A model generated the notes under the pieces. The model searched no databases. It had not been told where the DNA came from and saw nothing but the letters and a program-made list of their open reading frames with translations. Both the position numbers and the translations under genes were made by a program. A stretch of 64,000 nucleotides of DNA from Qipengyuania vesicularis (GTDB lineage: Bacteria; Pseudomonadota; Alphaproteobacteria; Sphingomonadales; Sphingomonadaceae): contig NZ_JAIGNJ010000001.1 of assembly GCF_019711415.1 (NCBI RefSeq), positions 675,001-739,000 on the forward strand, given 5' to 3'. Of the stretch, positions 45,837 to 55,780 are shown piece after piece (the stretch's first letter is position 1; each line of letters opens with the position of its first letter).

Positions 45837-45945
45837 ACACTCACGGTCTGTTTCCGCGATCTCGCCCGGTGGTGCGGGCGTTCCCCGACTCGGGGAGGCG
45901 CTCATATAGCGGCTGTTTCGCCGATTGAAAGTGCTAATCGTGCCT

Positions 45946-46311
45946 TCAGGCGGCCGTGCGTCGCCGAAGGCTGTCGAGGCCTCCGTCGCGCAAGTGGATC
46001 GTAGCGCCGAAAGGATCGCTAGGATTGTCGTCGATCCGCACGATCCGGCCATACTCCAAGGTCCTGAGAGCGGCGAATGCTTCGTGCAGGGCCAGACCCG
46101 TGAGACGATGAATGTCCCACACCGTGGTCTCTTCCTCCTCCAGCGCACGCCGGCAAAGTGTCAGGAGGACGTCTTGGCAAGCTCCGTCGCCCGCATGTCG
46201 CGCCAGTTCTTCACACTCCAGGAGTGCTTGGGCATCGTTTTTGGTGCCTTCGGAGAGGCGGCGTGGTGCGACCACTTGGGGGACCCTTTTTGCATCACAA
46301 GCGCCTCTCAT
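45946..46311 (-). CDS. Small winged-helix-like protein divergent from a LuxR regulator
   Basis: A 121-residue protein. The C-terminal 70 residues (WDIHRLTGLALHEAFAALRT, then EYGRIVRIDDNPSDPFGATI) look like a winged helix with recognition helix and wing, of MarR/PadR size; the N-terminal half contains four cysteines and DVLLTLCRRALEEEE. I chose the ATG at 46311 (AGG 6 bases upstream), which leaves a 72-base divergent promoter; the longer frame would overlap the luxR start. A DNA-binding role is inferred from shape only. Confidence 0.65.
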   Translation of the reverse strand: MRGACDAKRVPQVVAPRRLSEGTKNDAQALLECEELARHAGDGACQDVLLTLCRRALEEEETTVWDIHRLTGLALHEAFAALRTLEYGRIVRIDDNPSDPFGATIHLRDGGLDSLRRRTAA

Positions 46312-46383
46312 CTCGCCTGGGAATCGTGTTTGGACTGCACATAAAGCGGTTTCTGGAGTATGGTAGTCACGCACTTGGGGGAC

Positions 46384-47115
46384 ATGCCTTACGGACTACG
46401 AAAAATGCAGAACTTTGCGGCACATATCGAACAGATGGAGGATTCGGAGGCGATCCTCGAGTTCGTATGTGAAAAGTGCCGCGAAGCCGGTGCAGATGGT
46501 TTCAGCTACCATTTCACACCGATTTTCGAGTCCGCCACATCCCGCAACACCCTTGTCTGGGCGAGACACGCACCTTCCGAACTTCAGGCGCGCTATTTCT
46601 CGGAAGGCTTTCGCGAGATCAATCCGGTGCCGAAGCTTGCGATCGAGAGCGGGCCGATCATGACGTCGAGCAAGGCGAGGGAGCTTGGGAAAGACGACCC
46701 GATGGCGGAGGAATTCTTCCGCTTCTTCGACGAGATCGGTATCGAGCACTGGGCGGGCTTCCACCTTTTCGGCCCTCGTGCTCGCAATGCCCTTGCAGCA
46801 CTGACCTTCGAGAAGGACGTCGATGAGCTGGAGCCCGGCACGCTCACGCACATCCATTCCATGCTCCAGGCAGGGCATTTTAGAATCTGCGCTATCATTG
46901 GGTCGGCAGACCGCGAGGTTTCCTTGTCGGAGCGCGAGAAGGAGGTCCTCAAGGGGATTGGTACCGGAAAGTCGGCGATGGAGGTGGCAAGGATGCTGAA
47001 GATTTCGCCCGAGACGGTGAAGACTTACACGAAGCGCATCTACGACAAGCTCGAGACACACGACCGGGTTACGGCGACGGTTCGGGCGCTGAAGCTGGGG
47101 CTAGTCGAGCTATAG
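46384..47115 (+). CDS. LuxR-family regulator with altered autoinducer-binding domain
   Basis: A 243-residue protein with an N-terminal autoinducer-binding domain and a C-terminal LuxR HTH (LSEREKEVLKGIGTGKSAMEVARMLKISPETV in order, of which SEREKEVLKGIGTG and ISPETVKTY are quoted). In the ligand pocket the residue corresponding to W57 of TraR is Leu (PSELQARY) and D70 is Asn (EINPVP), while Y61 and P71 are kept. No luxI is near. It may answer to another ligand or to none. GGGGGAC lies just before the chosen ATG. Convergent with rodA over 3 bases. Confidence 0.88.
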   Translation: MPYGLRKMQNFAAHIEQMEDSEAILEFVCEKCREAGADGFSYHFTPIFESATSRNTLVWARHAPSELQARYFSEGFREINPVPKLAIESGPIMTSSKARELGKDDPMAEEFFRFFDEIGIEHWAGFHLFGPRARNALAALTFEKDVDELEPGTLTHIHSMLQAGHFRICAIIGSADREVSLSEREKEVLKGIGTGKSAMEVARMLKISPETVKTYTKRIYDKLETHDRVTATVRALKLGLVEL

Positions 47116-47118
47116 GGT

Positions 47119-48240
47119 CTAGCTGGCGATCAGCCCGGTTCGTGGCTGCTTCAGGTTCCATCGATGGATCATCATCAGCACGCCGATGCAGATCATGTTC
47201 GTCATCATCGAACTGCCGCCGTGACTGATGAAGGGCAGGGGGATACCGACAACCGGTGCGAACCCCATGACCATCAACAGGTTGATGGCGACGTAGAAGA
47301 AGATCGTCGCGGTCATACCTGCAGCCACGAGCTTGGAGAAGCGGTCGTTGGCAGCCCTTGCGACACGCAAGCCCCAGGTGAGGATGATCCCGAAGCATCC
47401 AAGGACGAACAAGCCCCCGGCGAACCCCCATTCCTCTGCCATAGTCGCGAAAACGAAATCGGTGTGCGGCTCCGGCAGGTAATTGAGATGGCTTTGCGAG
47501 CCTTCGTTGAAGCCCTTGCCGAACAATCCGCCCGATCCGATCGCGATCTTGGACTGGGTAATCTGGTAGCCGTCGCCCAGTGGATCGTTTTCAGGATCGA
47601 GGAAGGTCAGCACGCGCTTTTGCTGGTAATCCTGCAAGCCGAAGAAGAAGGCGACTGGCGCCATCGCGAGGCCGGCTATCCCTGCCCCTATGAACCAGCG
47701 CAAGGGAAGCCCGGCGAGGAACATGACCACAAACCCGCCGAAGGCGATGGCGAGCGATGTGCCGAGATCCGGTTGCAGCAGGACGAAAGCGATTGGCGTA
47801 AGGATGATCCCCGCGGCGGGCATCAGCGCGCGCCAGCTCGGCACCATGCCAACGGGGAGATGGCCATAGTAATGTGCCACGGCCATGACGGCGGCAGGCT
47901 TCATAAGTTCGGAAGGCTGGATACGGATCGGACCCGCTTCGAGCCAACGCTGGCTGCCACCGCCGACCTGACCGACGATCTCGACTGCAATCAGCATCAG
48001 CAGGATCACGATATAGGCAGGATAGGTCAGCAGCTCGACCAGATCCTTCCCGAACCGCGAGATCACCACCGCCATGACGAAGAAGATGCCGAAGCGCAGC
48101 AGGTGCGACTTGGCGTAGGCGTCGAAATTCCCGGCAGCGGCGGATGTCAGCACCAATGCGCCGAATATGATCAGCCCGAATAGGGGGAACAGCATCATCC
48201 ATGGCTGGCGTGCGACGGGTGCGGGGACGATGCCGCTCAT
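47119..48240 (-). CDS. rodA: Rod shape-determining SEDS glycosyltransferase RodA
   Basis: A 373-residue membrane protein of the SEDS family that polymerises peptidoglycan with PBP2. Seen: about ten membrane helices, GGSQRWLEAGPIRIQPSEL, LQPDLGTSLA and the C-terminal AVVGIPLPFISHGGSSMM-like block with IPLPFISHGGSS. Length is close to E. coli RodA. It overlaps mrdA by 4 bases (ATGA) and ends the shape operon. Confidence 0.95.
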   Translation of the reverse strand: MSGIVPAPVARQPWMMLFPLFGLIIFGALVLTSAAAGNFDAYAKSHLLRFGIFFVMAVVISRFGKDLVELLTYPAYIVILLMLIAVEIVGQVGGGSQRWLEAGPIRIQPSELMKPAAVMAVAHYYGHLPVGMVPSWRALMPAAGIILTPIAFVLLQPDLGTSLAIAFGGFVVMFLAGLPLRWFIGAGIAGLAMAPVAFFFGLQDYQQKRVLTFLDPENDPLGDGYQITQSKIAIGSGGLFGKGFNEGSQSHLNYLPEPHTDFVFATMAEEWGFAGGLFVLGCFGIILTWGLRVARAANDRFSKLVAAGMTATIFFYVAINLLMVMGFAPVVGIPLPFISHGGSSMMTNMICIGVLMMIHRWNLKQPRTGLIAS

Positions 48241-50318
48241 TGATTGTTGCGCCCGAGATTGTCGGTTTCCGAAGTTGGCGCGCGCGATCCTTCGTTCTCT
48301 ACGCCAACGGGACGCTGGGCGAATTCCTCTGCCTGGCGCTGTGCCAGCCGGGCTTCGGCTTCGACCTGATCGAAAATCTGTTCGCTACGCTGCGGTACAG
48401 GTTGTACCACCTCGCCGGCAGCAGCGGCATAGGCGCGATACTTGGCGTCGAGCCTTTGCTGCGCGGTCCCGCCCCATTGCTCTTCTAGAGGACGCAGGGC
48501 TTCCAAGCCTTTCGCTGGATCGAAAAGGTAGGTCATGACGTCGCGCGCGATGGGATAGGCAGCGCCCGAACCGCCGCCATGCTCGATCACGACGGCACCC
48601 GCATATTTCGGTTTGTCGAATGGCGCGAAGAACACGAACAGACCGTGGTCGCGATACTTCCACGGGCCGGTCTTGCCATCCGAGATACTGAGCGAGACGA
48701 CCTGTGCCGTACCGGTCTTCCCCGCCATCAACACGTTCTCAAGGGGAAGTCGGGCGCGGCCAGCGGTGCCGGGACCGTTGACCGTATCGCTCATCGCTTG
48801 CCGGACATAGTCGATCTGTTCCGGGGTGAAAGCGAAGTGCTCGAACTCTCGGACAGGTTCATCCATGCGCAGGCGCGGGACGACACGATCCCCGGTGGCG
48901 AGCCGGGCGGCCATGACGGCAAGCTGCAGGGGGTTGGTGAGGTAGTACCCTTGCCCGATCGACGAGTTCACAGTGTCGTAGGGCTGCCATTCGGTTTCAA
49001 ATTTGCGCCGTTTCCATGCGGGATCGGGCACCGTCCCGTAAAATTGGCTGATGACCGGCAGATCGAACTCTTCGCCCAGGCCCATCTTGTGAGCCCATTC
49101 GGCAACCTTCTCGAAGCCTACCTGCTGGGCGAAGTGATAGAAATAGCTGTCGCAGCTCTGGTAGATCGCCTTGGCCATGTCGACCCGGCCGTGGTTGCTC
49201 CAGCAGTTGAAGAAGCGGTTGCCGACCCGGCGACCGCCATTGCACATGATCGACTCTTCCGGCTTCACACCGGCGTCGAGGAAGGCCATGCAATGCATTG
49301 GTTTTACGGTCGAACCCGGCGGATAGAGGCCTTTGAGAACCTTGTTGCGCAGCGGCACACGCTCATCGTCGCGCAGCATCGAATATTCGACGCGGCCGAT
49401 CCCGGCAGAGAAACTGTTCGGGTCGAAGCTGGGCATGGAGGACATGCAGAGAATGTCGCCCGTCTCGCAGTCGAGCACGACGCAGGATCCGCTCTCAAGG
49501 CCGATCCGGCGCGCGGCATAGTCCTGCAACGGCCCGTCGATGGTGAGCCTTACGGGGGCGCCCTGTCTATCTTCGCGCGTTTCCAGATCCCGCACGATGC
49601 GGCCCGAAGCGGTCACCTCGACACGCCGGGCGCCTGGTTCGCCCTGCAACTCGTCTTCGAACTGGGCTTCGAGTGCATCCTTGCCGATCTTGTAGCCCGG
49701 TGTGATCAGGATAGGATCGGGTCGTTCCTCATACTCCTCGGCAGAGGCGGGTCCGACATAACCGATCAGGTGGCCAACGCTGGGGCCGGTCGGATAGAAG
49801 CGGGAGAAGCCGCGCTGCGGTACCACACCCGGCAGATCGGGGAGCCTAACGCTGATGGCCGCGAATTGTTCGTAGTCGAGGCCAGTCGCCACCTCGATAG
49901 GCTGGAATCCGCGCGCATCCTCGATATTGGCGGAGATGTCGGCGACATTGTTTGCCGTGAGCCCAAGGATTTCCGCCAGAGCCGCAAGGGTCGCTTCCGG
50001 ATCGCGCATGCGTTCGGGGATGACGTCGACGCGGAAGTCGGCCCTGTTCGAAGCGAGCGGGGCGCCGTTGCGGTCGAGGATCCAGCCCCTGCGCGGGGGG
50101 ATCAACGACAGATTGACCCTGTTGCTCTCGCTTTCGAGCACCCAGCGTTCGTTCTCCGCGATGGCGATATAGGCCATGCGTGCGGCGAGGATGGTGCCGA
50201 TTCCGCCCATTCCGGCGCCGATCACGAAGGAGCGGCGGTTGAAAGCGTTCTCCAGCGTGGTCTGGCTCACCAGCTCGCGGGGTTTCGTACCCGTTCGCCG
50301 CTTCCTGAACAGTCCCAT
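48237..50318 (-). CDS. mrdA: Penicillin-binding protein 2 (transpeptidase)
   Basis: A 693-residue class B penicillin-binding protein that crosslinks lateral wall peptidoglycan. Seen: cytoplasmic N-terminus, one membrane helix (FVIGAGMGGIGTILAARMAY), non-catalytic domain, and the transpeptidase motifs: active-site Ser in YPPGSTVKPMHCM (S-T-V-K), SSIGQGYYLTNPLQLAV and KTGTAQV. About 90 residues of acidic/Gln-rich C-terminus follow. The start used (MGLFRKRR) overlaps the mreD stop (TGATG), with GGAAGCGGG upstream. Confidence 0.95.
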   Translation of the reverse strand: MGLFRKRRTGTKPRELVSQTTLENAFNRRSFVIGAGMGGIGTILAARMAYIAIAENERWVLESESNRVNLSLIPPRRGWILDRNGAPLASNRADFRVDVIPERMRDPEATLAALAEILGLTANNVADISANIEDARGFQPIEVATGLDYEQFAAISVRLPDLPGVVPQRGFSRFYPTGPSVGHLIGYVGPASAEEYEERPDPILITPGYKIGKDALEAQFEDELQGEPGARRVEVTASGRIVRDLETREDRQGAPVRLTIDGPLQDYAARRIGLESGSCVVLDCETGDILCMSSMPSFDPNSFSAGIGRVEYSMLRDDERVPLRNKVLKGLYPPGSTVKPMHCMAFLDAGVKPEESIMCNGGRRVGNRFFNCWSNHGRVDMAKAIYQSCDSYFYHFAQQVGFEKVAEWAHKMGLGEEFDLPVISQFYGTVPDPAWKRRKFETEWQPYDTVNSSIGQGYYLTNPLQLAVMAARLATGDRVVPRLRMDEPVREFEHFAFTPEQIDYVRQAMSDTVNGPGTAGRARLPLENVLMAGKTGTAQVVSLSISDGKTGPWKYRDHGLFVFFAPFDKPKYAGAVVIEHGGGSGAAYPIARDVMTYLFDPAKGLEALRPLEEQWGGTAQQRLDAKYRAYAAAAGEVVQPVPQRSEQIFDQVEAEARLAQRQAEEFAQRPVGVENEGSRAPTSETDNLGRNNQ

Positions 50319-50869
50319 CAAACCCGCTTCCAGCGCCATAGGCGCCACAGGTCGAGACGCGCGACGACGCGCGAGATAATGGGAAAGAGAAGGAGCGTCA
50401 GCACGAGTTGCGGCCCGAGTGCGATAAGCGAAAAGAGTGTGGGGCTCGCACCAGACAATAACCAGCCTGAACCAAGGTAGAATGCGCCGAGGAGGACGGC
50501 TGCAATCCAGTCCTGCCAGAACGATCGCCAGGGCAGGCGGGCGTCGAGCACTTCGATTGTTAGCATGGTGAGCGACCAGGTCAGCAGCGCAAAGCCGAAA
50601 GGTTGGCCGTTGTAGAGGTCATCGAAAATTCCGAGCGGGATACCCGCCCAGACGGGCAGAAGGCCGGGGCGCACAAGTCGCCAGCCGAGCAGCATGAGAT
50701 AGCCGATCGGGGGCACAAGGGGCAGTGCTGCCGCGATGAAGAAGATCGGCAGTATGCTCCCGAGCATGATCGAGGCCCAGGGAACGATATTCGCAACAAC
50801 CGGCGAGTGCGAACGATTGAGGCGGCTGCCGTATGCGTCACTGCGCGCGCGCGGATCGATCCGCTCCAT
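50318..50869 (-). CDS. mreD: Rod shape-determining protein MreD
   Basis: A 183-residue multi-pass membrane protein. Five or so hydrophobic segments, including ANIVPWASIMLGSILPIFFI, PPIGYLMLLGWRLVRP and GIFDDLYNGQPFG, which is a recurrent MreD pattern. It links MreC and the transpeptidase complex to the membrane. Its ATG overlaps the mreC stop and its stop overlaps the mrdA ATG (TGATG in both cases). Confidence 0.9.
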   Translation of the reverse strand: MERIDPRARSDAYGSRLNRSHSPVVANIVPWASIMLGSILPIFFIAAALPLVPPIGYLMLLGWRLVRPGLLPVWAGIPLGIFDDLYNGQPFGFALLTWSLTMLTIEVLDARLPWRSFWQDWIAAVLLGAFYLGSGWLLSGASPTLFSLIALGPQLVLTLLLFPIISRVVARLDLWRLWRWKRV

Positions 50870-51759
50870 CAGTCGCCCAGCTCCTCTTCGATCGGAGTGG
50901 TAGCGCCAAGCGCTGCCTCAGGCTCGAAGATCGGTTCTACCGCGACGTAATCGGTGGCCGCGGGATCGCTGACGATACGCGCAAGGCCGCCGTCGTCGGT
51001 GAGTTCGGTGACAATGGCTACGGCGATACCCGGAGGGTAATACCCACCCGCACCGCTGGTGACGAACAGGTCGCCGGGTTGCAGCGGGTTGATGCCGAGA
51101 TTGATGAGCTTGATGCGTAGCAGGCTGTCGCCGCGTCCTTCGGCAAAGGCGACCACCTCGTCACCTGCGCGGCGTACCGGCAATACGCTCTCACTGTCGG
51201 TCAGCAACAACACGCGCGACGAGAGGCTGCCGGTCTCCAGGATCCGCCCGACCACGCCACGCGAACTACGCACCGGCATGCCGACAGCGACTCCGTCGTC
51301 GGTCCCGGCACCGAGATAGGCAAAACGCCGAGTGCTCGACGAGGCAGAGCCGATCAGGCGGGCAACGGCGATCGGCTCGCGGTTTTCCTCCTGCAGGTCG
51401 AGCAGGCCCTTGAGGCGTACGTTCTCCTGTCGCACCGCTTCCGCTTCTGCGAGGCGGATACGGGCAAGCTCCATCTCGCGTTTGAGCTCTGCGTTCTTAG
51501 AGCCGGCGCGATAGTAGCCCTTGATCGATTCCCACAGCGATTTGCTTTCGGTGCGGGCGACCGCAACCGTTTCGGTTGCAGGAGAGGCTGCATCCTGCGC
51601 CGCGCTGCGCGGTCCCCCGAACAGGTCCGGTTGGAAAAAGGAAATACCCAGCAGCACCGCGCCGATGAGCGCGCCGACTCCGGCCACGATGTAGCCGGTG
51701 AAGAGGTTGTACTGCGCCCGCTTGGAATAGCTGGAGCGCCGCTGGCTGCTCGGCGCCAT
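50869..51759 (-). CDS. mreC: Rod shape-determining protein MreC
   Basis: A 296-residue periplasmic protein with one membrane helix (residues about 20-42, YIVAGVGALIGAVLLGISFF), a coiled coil (about 75-115, with ELKREMELARIRLAEAEAVR), and the beta domain with VARLIGSASSSTRRFAYLGAG, GMPVRSSRGVVGRI and ITSGAGGYYPPGIA-type turns (the last as VTSGAGGYYPPGIAV). It assembles and positions PBP2 and RodA. Confidence 0.95.
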   Translation of the reverse strand: MAPSSQRRSSYSKRAQYNLFTGYIVAGVGALIGAVLLGISFFQPDLFGGPRSAAQDAASPATETVAVARTESKSLWESIKGYYRAGSKNAELKREMELARIRLAEAEAVRQENVRLKGLLDLQEENREPIAVARLIGSASSSTRRFAYLGAGTDDGVAVGMPVRSSRGVVGRILETGSLSSRVLLLTDSESVLPVRRAGDEVVAFAEGRGDSLLRIKLINLGINPLQPGDLFVTSGAGGYYPPGIAVAIVTELTDDGGLARIVSDPAATDYVAVEPIFEPEAALGATTPIEEELGD

Positions 51760-51771
51760 TGCCGTTCCCCC

Positions 51772-52845
<1,074 letters not shown>

Positions 52846-53011
52846 TCAGTCGAGTGTTGGTTGCAGCCGCTCGCTTCTACCCGGGGGGAGACGGTGGCGG
52901 AGCCTTAGCGATATTACGCACCGAATGCCAAAAATTTCCTTAGTGGAAGCGGGGGATACGCACACCTCTTGTCTCGGATTCCCCGCGCTTCGTCGCTATG
53001 CTGGCTCGTCC

Positions 53012-54814
53012 ATGCCCGAGATACGCCGCCTACCCGATACTTTGGTCAACCGAATTGCCGCAGGCGAAGTGGTCGAACGACCGTCGTCCGCACTCAAGGA
53101 GCTGGTCGAGAACGCCATCGACGCGGGCGCATCGCGGATCGCTGTGAAGCTTGTCGAAGGTGGGCTTACGAGCCTCGAGGTGACGGACGATGGTTGCGGC
53201 ATGTCTCCTGCGGAGATGGCGCTCGCGCTCGAACGTCACGCGACGTCGAAATTGCCTGACGAAGCCATTGAGATGGTGTCGACTTTGGGCTTCCGCGGCG
53301 AGGCCTTGCCGAGCATCGCGAGCGTGGCGCGTTTTACGCTTGAGAGCCGCCCGCACGGCGCGGATGACGGGTGGAAGCGCGTCGTCGATCACGGAGCGCT
53401 GGTAGCTAAGGGTCCTGCGGCCCTGCCGCCAGGTACGCGGGTGCGGGTCGAAAACCTGTTCGGAAAAATCCCCGCACGCCGCAAGTTCCTGCGCACACCG
53501 CGAAGCGAATATGCCGCCTGTCTCGACGTGGTGAAGCGGCTCGCCATGGCGCGGCCCGACGTGGCGATCACGCTCGAGCATGGCGATCGCCGGATCCTCG
53601 GCCTGCAGGGTGGAGAAGGGCTGGAGAACCGGGTGGCGCAGGTTGTTGCGCGTGAACTCAAGGATAATGGCGTTGCCATCGATCTGGAACGTGGCCCGAT
53701 GAGGCTGACCGGGATCGCGGGCCTTCCGACCTACAACCGCGGGATCGCCGACCACCAATATCTCTTCGTCAACGGGCGCCCGGTGAAGGACCGCCTGCTG
53801 ACCGGCGCGGTGCGAGGGGCCTATTCCGACATGCTCGCGCGTGACCGGCATGCGGTGCTGGCACTGTTCCTCGACCTGCCGCCGGAAATGGTCGACGTGA
53901 ATGTCCATCCGGCCAAGACCGAGGTGCGCTTTCGGGATTCACAGGCCGTGCGTGGTTTCATCGTATCGGGTCTGCGCAATGCCCTCGCAACTGGTGACAA
54001 GCGCAGCGCTCAGTCGCCCGATGCAGGTGCCATGTCGCGCTGGCAGCAAGAGCCTGTGCACGAAGAGCCTTCTCCGGCGCTCCGCTCGATATTCGAAACC
54101 CGCGACTGGTCGGCGCCGCAGCAGCGTATCTCCGAAGCCCCCCAGCAATGGCGCGGGGCCGATACCGATGTGATGGCCGAACCGCGTGGCCGCGCGGAGG
54201 AGGCGGCACCGGTCGCGGCCGAGGCACAGGACTTTCCGCTCGGTGTAGCCCGCGGACAGGTGGCGAACACCTATATCGTGGCCGAGGCGAAGGACGGGCT
54301 CGTCCTCGTGGACCAGCACGCCGCCCACGAACGCCTCGTGCTCGAACGGCTGAAAGCGGCCGGCGCGGAAGAGGCTGTTGCGAGGAGCCAGGCGCTGCTT
54401 ATTCCCGAAGTCGTCGAGCTGGAAGAAACCAGCTGCGATCGTCTCGAAGAAGCCGCCGAGACACTTGCCACACATGGCCTAACGATCGAGCGTTTCGGCC
54501 CGTCTGCCATGCTGGTGCGCAGCCTCCCGCATGCCATTGCGCGCACGGATCCCGAGAAGTTGTTGCGCGATATCGATGACGACCTAGCGCTGAATGGTGA
54601 GGCACTGCACCTCGGCGAAAAGCTCGACCTCGTGCTCGCGACGATGGCTTGCCACGGCTCGGTAAGGGCAGGGCGCACTTTGCGCGTCGACGAGATGAAC
54701 GCTCTCCTGCGCGAAATGGAACGCACCCCCAGATCGGGTCAGTGCAACCACGGTCGGCCGACGTGGGTCAAGCTGTCGATGGAAGACGTAGAGAAGCTTT
54801 TCGGGAGGCATTGA
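53012..54814 (+). CDS. mutL: DNA mismatch repair endonuclease MutL
   Basis: A 600-residue GHKL ATPase. Seen: NAIDAGASRIAVKL, VTDDGCGM, RHATSKL, GFRGEALPSIASV, and the C-terminal endonuclease motif DQHAAHERLVLE (DQHA-x2-E-x4-E) plus CNHGRPTWVKL. The endonuclease motif fits organisms without MutH and Dam, as in alphaproteobacteria. The start at MPEIRRLP is a family-typical N-terminus; the frame is open 29 codons upstream. Its stop overlaps the next ATG (TGATG). Confidence 0.97.
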   Translation: MPEIRRLPDTLVNRIAAGEVVERPSSALKELVENAIDAGASRIAVKLVEGGLTSLEVTDDGCGMSPAEMALALERHATSKLPDEAIEMVSTLGFRGEALPSIASVARFTLESRPHGADDGWKRVVDHGALVAKGPAALPPGTRVRVENLFGKIPARRKFLRTPRSEYAACLDVVKRLAMARPDVAITLEHGDRRILGLQGGEGLENRVAQVVARELKDNGVAIDLERGPMRLTGIAGLPTYNRGIADHQYLFVNGRPVKDRLLTGAVRGAYSDMLARDRHAVLALFLDLPPEMVDVNVHPAKTEVRFRDSQAVRGFIVSGLRNALATGDKRSAQSPDAGAMSRWQQEPVHEEPSPALRSIFETRDWSAPQQRISEAPQQWRGADTDVMAEPRGRAEEAAPVAAEAQDFPLGVARGQVANTYIVAEAKDGLVLVDQHAAHERLVLERLKAAGAEEAVARSQALLIPEVVELEETSCDRLEEAAETLATHGLTIERFGPSAMLVRSLPHAIARTDPEKLLRDIDDDLALNGEALHLGEKLDLVLATMACHGSVRAGRTLRVDEMNALLREMERTPRSGQCNHGRPTWVKLSMEDVEKLFGRH

Positions 54815-55305
54815 TGCGCTGGACCTTGGTATTCCTCACCGTCGCAATCGCTGCATGTGGCCCCACGCCCGAGGAGGAAGAAACGGCGCGAAAGCAAGCT
54901 GTCGCCGAGGTGGAGGCCAACCAGGAGCCGCCGCCGGAGCAGCTCACTCTCGATCCCATTCGCTATCGCGAGATCGAGAAGCACCAGCTCTACGGCGCCG
55001 GATGCAGCCTCGTGCCTGATGGCGGTGGACTGGGCGCGGTGGTGCTGGCCTTGGCCGAGGAAGGCTTCCTGATCCGCAATGGCGAATTGTTGAGGTTTGC
55101 CGCCGATGCCGGCAGCGCCGAATTGCCGTACCTTGCCCGCCAGAGATATACCGGGCGCGAATACAGCTTCACGCTCGATCTCGACGAGGACGAGGGCAAG
55201 CAGAGCGGCGTGGAAACCACAGATTATCGAGGGCGGCTGACGGTGCGCGATAGTTCGGAGCGCGTGGTTTACCAGGCCGAGGGCCTGACCCAGTGCGGGG
55301 CTTGA
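54814..55305 (+). CDS. Predicted lipoprotein downstream of mutL
   Basis: A 163-residue protein with a lipoprotein signal (LVFLTVAIAAC, lipobox ending C15) and GGGAGG before the ATG, which overlaps the mutL stop. The mature part has an acidic/Gln linker, a KHQLYGAGCSLVPDGG block, then beta-rich segments ending with VRDSSERVVYQAEGLTQCGA. Two mature cysteines (GAGC and TQCG) could pair. No family recognised; probably envelope-anchored and cotranscribed with mutL. Confidence 0.75.
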   Translation: MRWTLVFLTVAIAACGPTPEEEETARKQAVAEVEANQEPPPEQLTLDPIRYREIEKHQLYGAGCSLVPDGGGLGAVVLALAEEGFLIRNGELLRFAADAGSAELPYLARQRYTGREYSFTLDLDEDEGKQSGVETTDYRGRLTVRDSSERVVYQAEGLTQCGA

Positions 55306-55306
55306 T

Positions 55307-55765
55307 CTAGTCGGCGCCGTTGGGGTCGCGCGTCCGGATGAGGCCGTTCGACACCATCTCCAGAACCAGGACATCGTCCTGGTTGAATGTCCGGATTCGG
55401 CTTTTGAAGATGCCCATCTCGGGGCGTGACGCACTGCGCCGCTTCTCGATAATCTCGGTCTCGCAGCGCAGCGTATCGCCCGGATAGACCGGCTTGATCC
55501 ACCGCAGGCTGTCGACGCCGGGCGAGCCCAGTCCCGCCGACTTCTCGCCCTTCATGTTCTCGACCATCATGGCCATTGTCATTGAGCAAGTGTGCCAGCC
55601 GCTGGCGGAAAGGCGCCCGAAATGGGTTTGCGCGGCGGCATCGTCGTCGAGATGGAAGGGCTGTGGGTCGTATTTCGAGGCGAAATCCATCACCTCTTCT
55701 CGTGTCACCTCATAGCGACCGAAACTGCTCTTGCTGCCGACTTCGATGTCTTCGTAGAACTTCAT
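55307..55765 (-). CDS. MaoC family (R)-specific enoyl-CoA hydratase-like dehydratase
   Basis: A 152-residue hot-dog-fold protein. Seen: catalytic DPQPFHLDDDAA with Asp and His, FGRLSASGWHTCSM, WIKPVYPGDTLRCETEI, and KSRIRTFNQDDVLVLEM. It should hydrate trans-2-enoyl-CoA or a related substrate. The ATG at 55765 is chosen; a GTG two codons upstream is the other choice, neither with a clear ribosome-binding site. Same direction as the glutaredoxin-MauE gene that precedes it by about 15 bases. Confidence 0.85.
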   Translation of the reverse strand: MKFYEDIEVGSKSSFGRYEVTREEVMDFASKYDPQPFHLDDDAAAQTHFGRLSASGWHTCSMTMAMMVENMKGEKSAGLGSPGVDSLRWIKPVYPGDTLRCETEIIEKRRSASRPEMGIFKSRIRTFNQDDVLVLEMVSNGLIRTRDPNGAD

Positions 55766-55780
55766 GGCCACTGCTGTGGC

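Noticed and set aside
48579..50480. 633-codon open frame on the plus strand within mrdA
   Set aside because: Antisense shadow of the penicillin-binding protein gene, without own signals.
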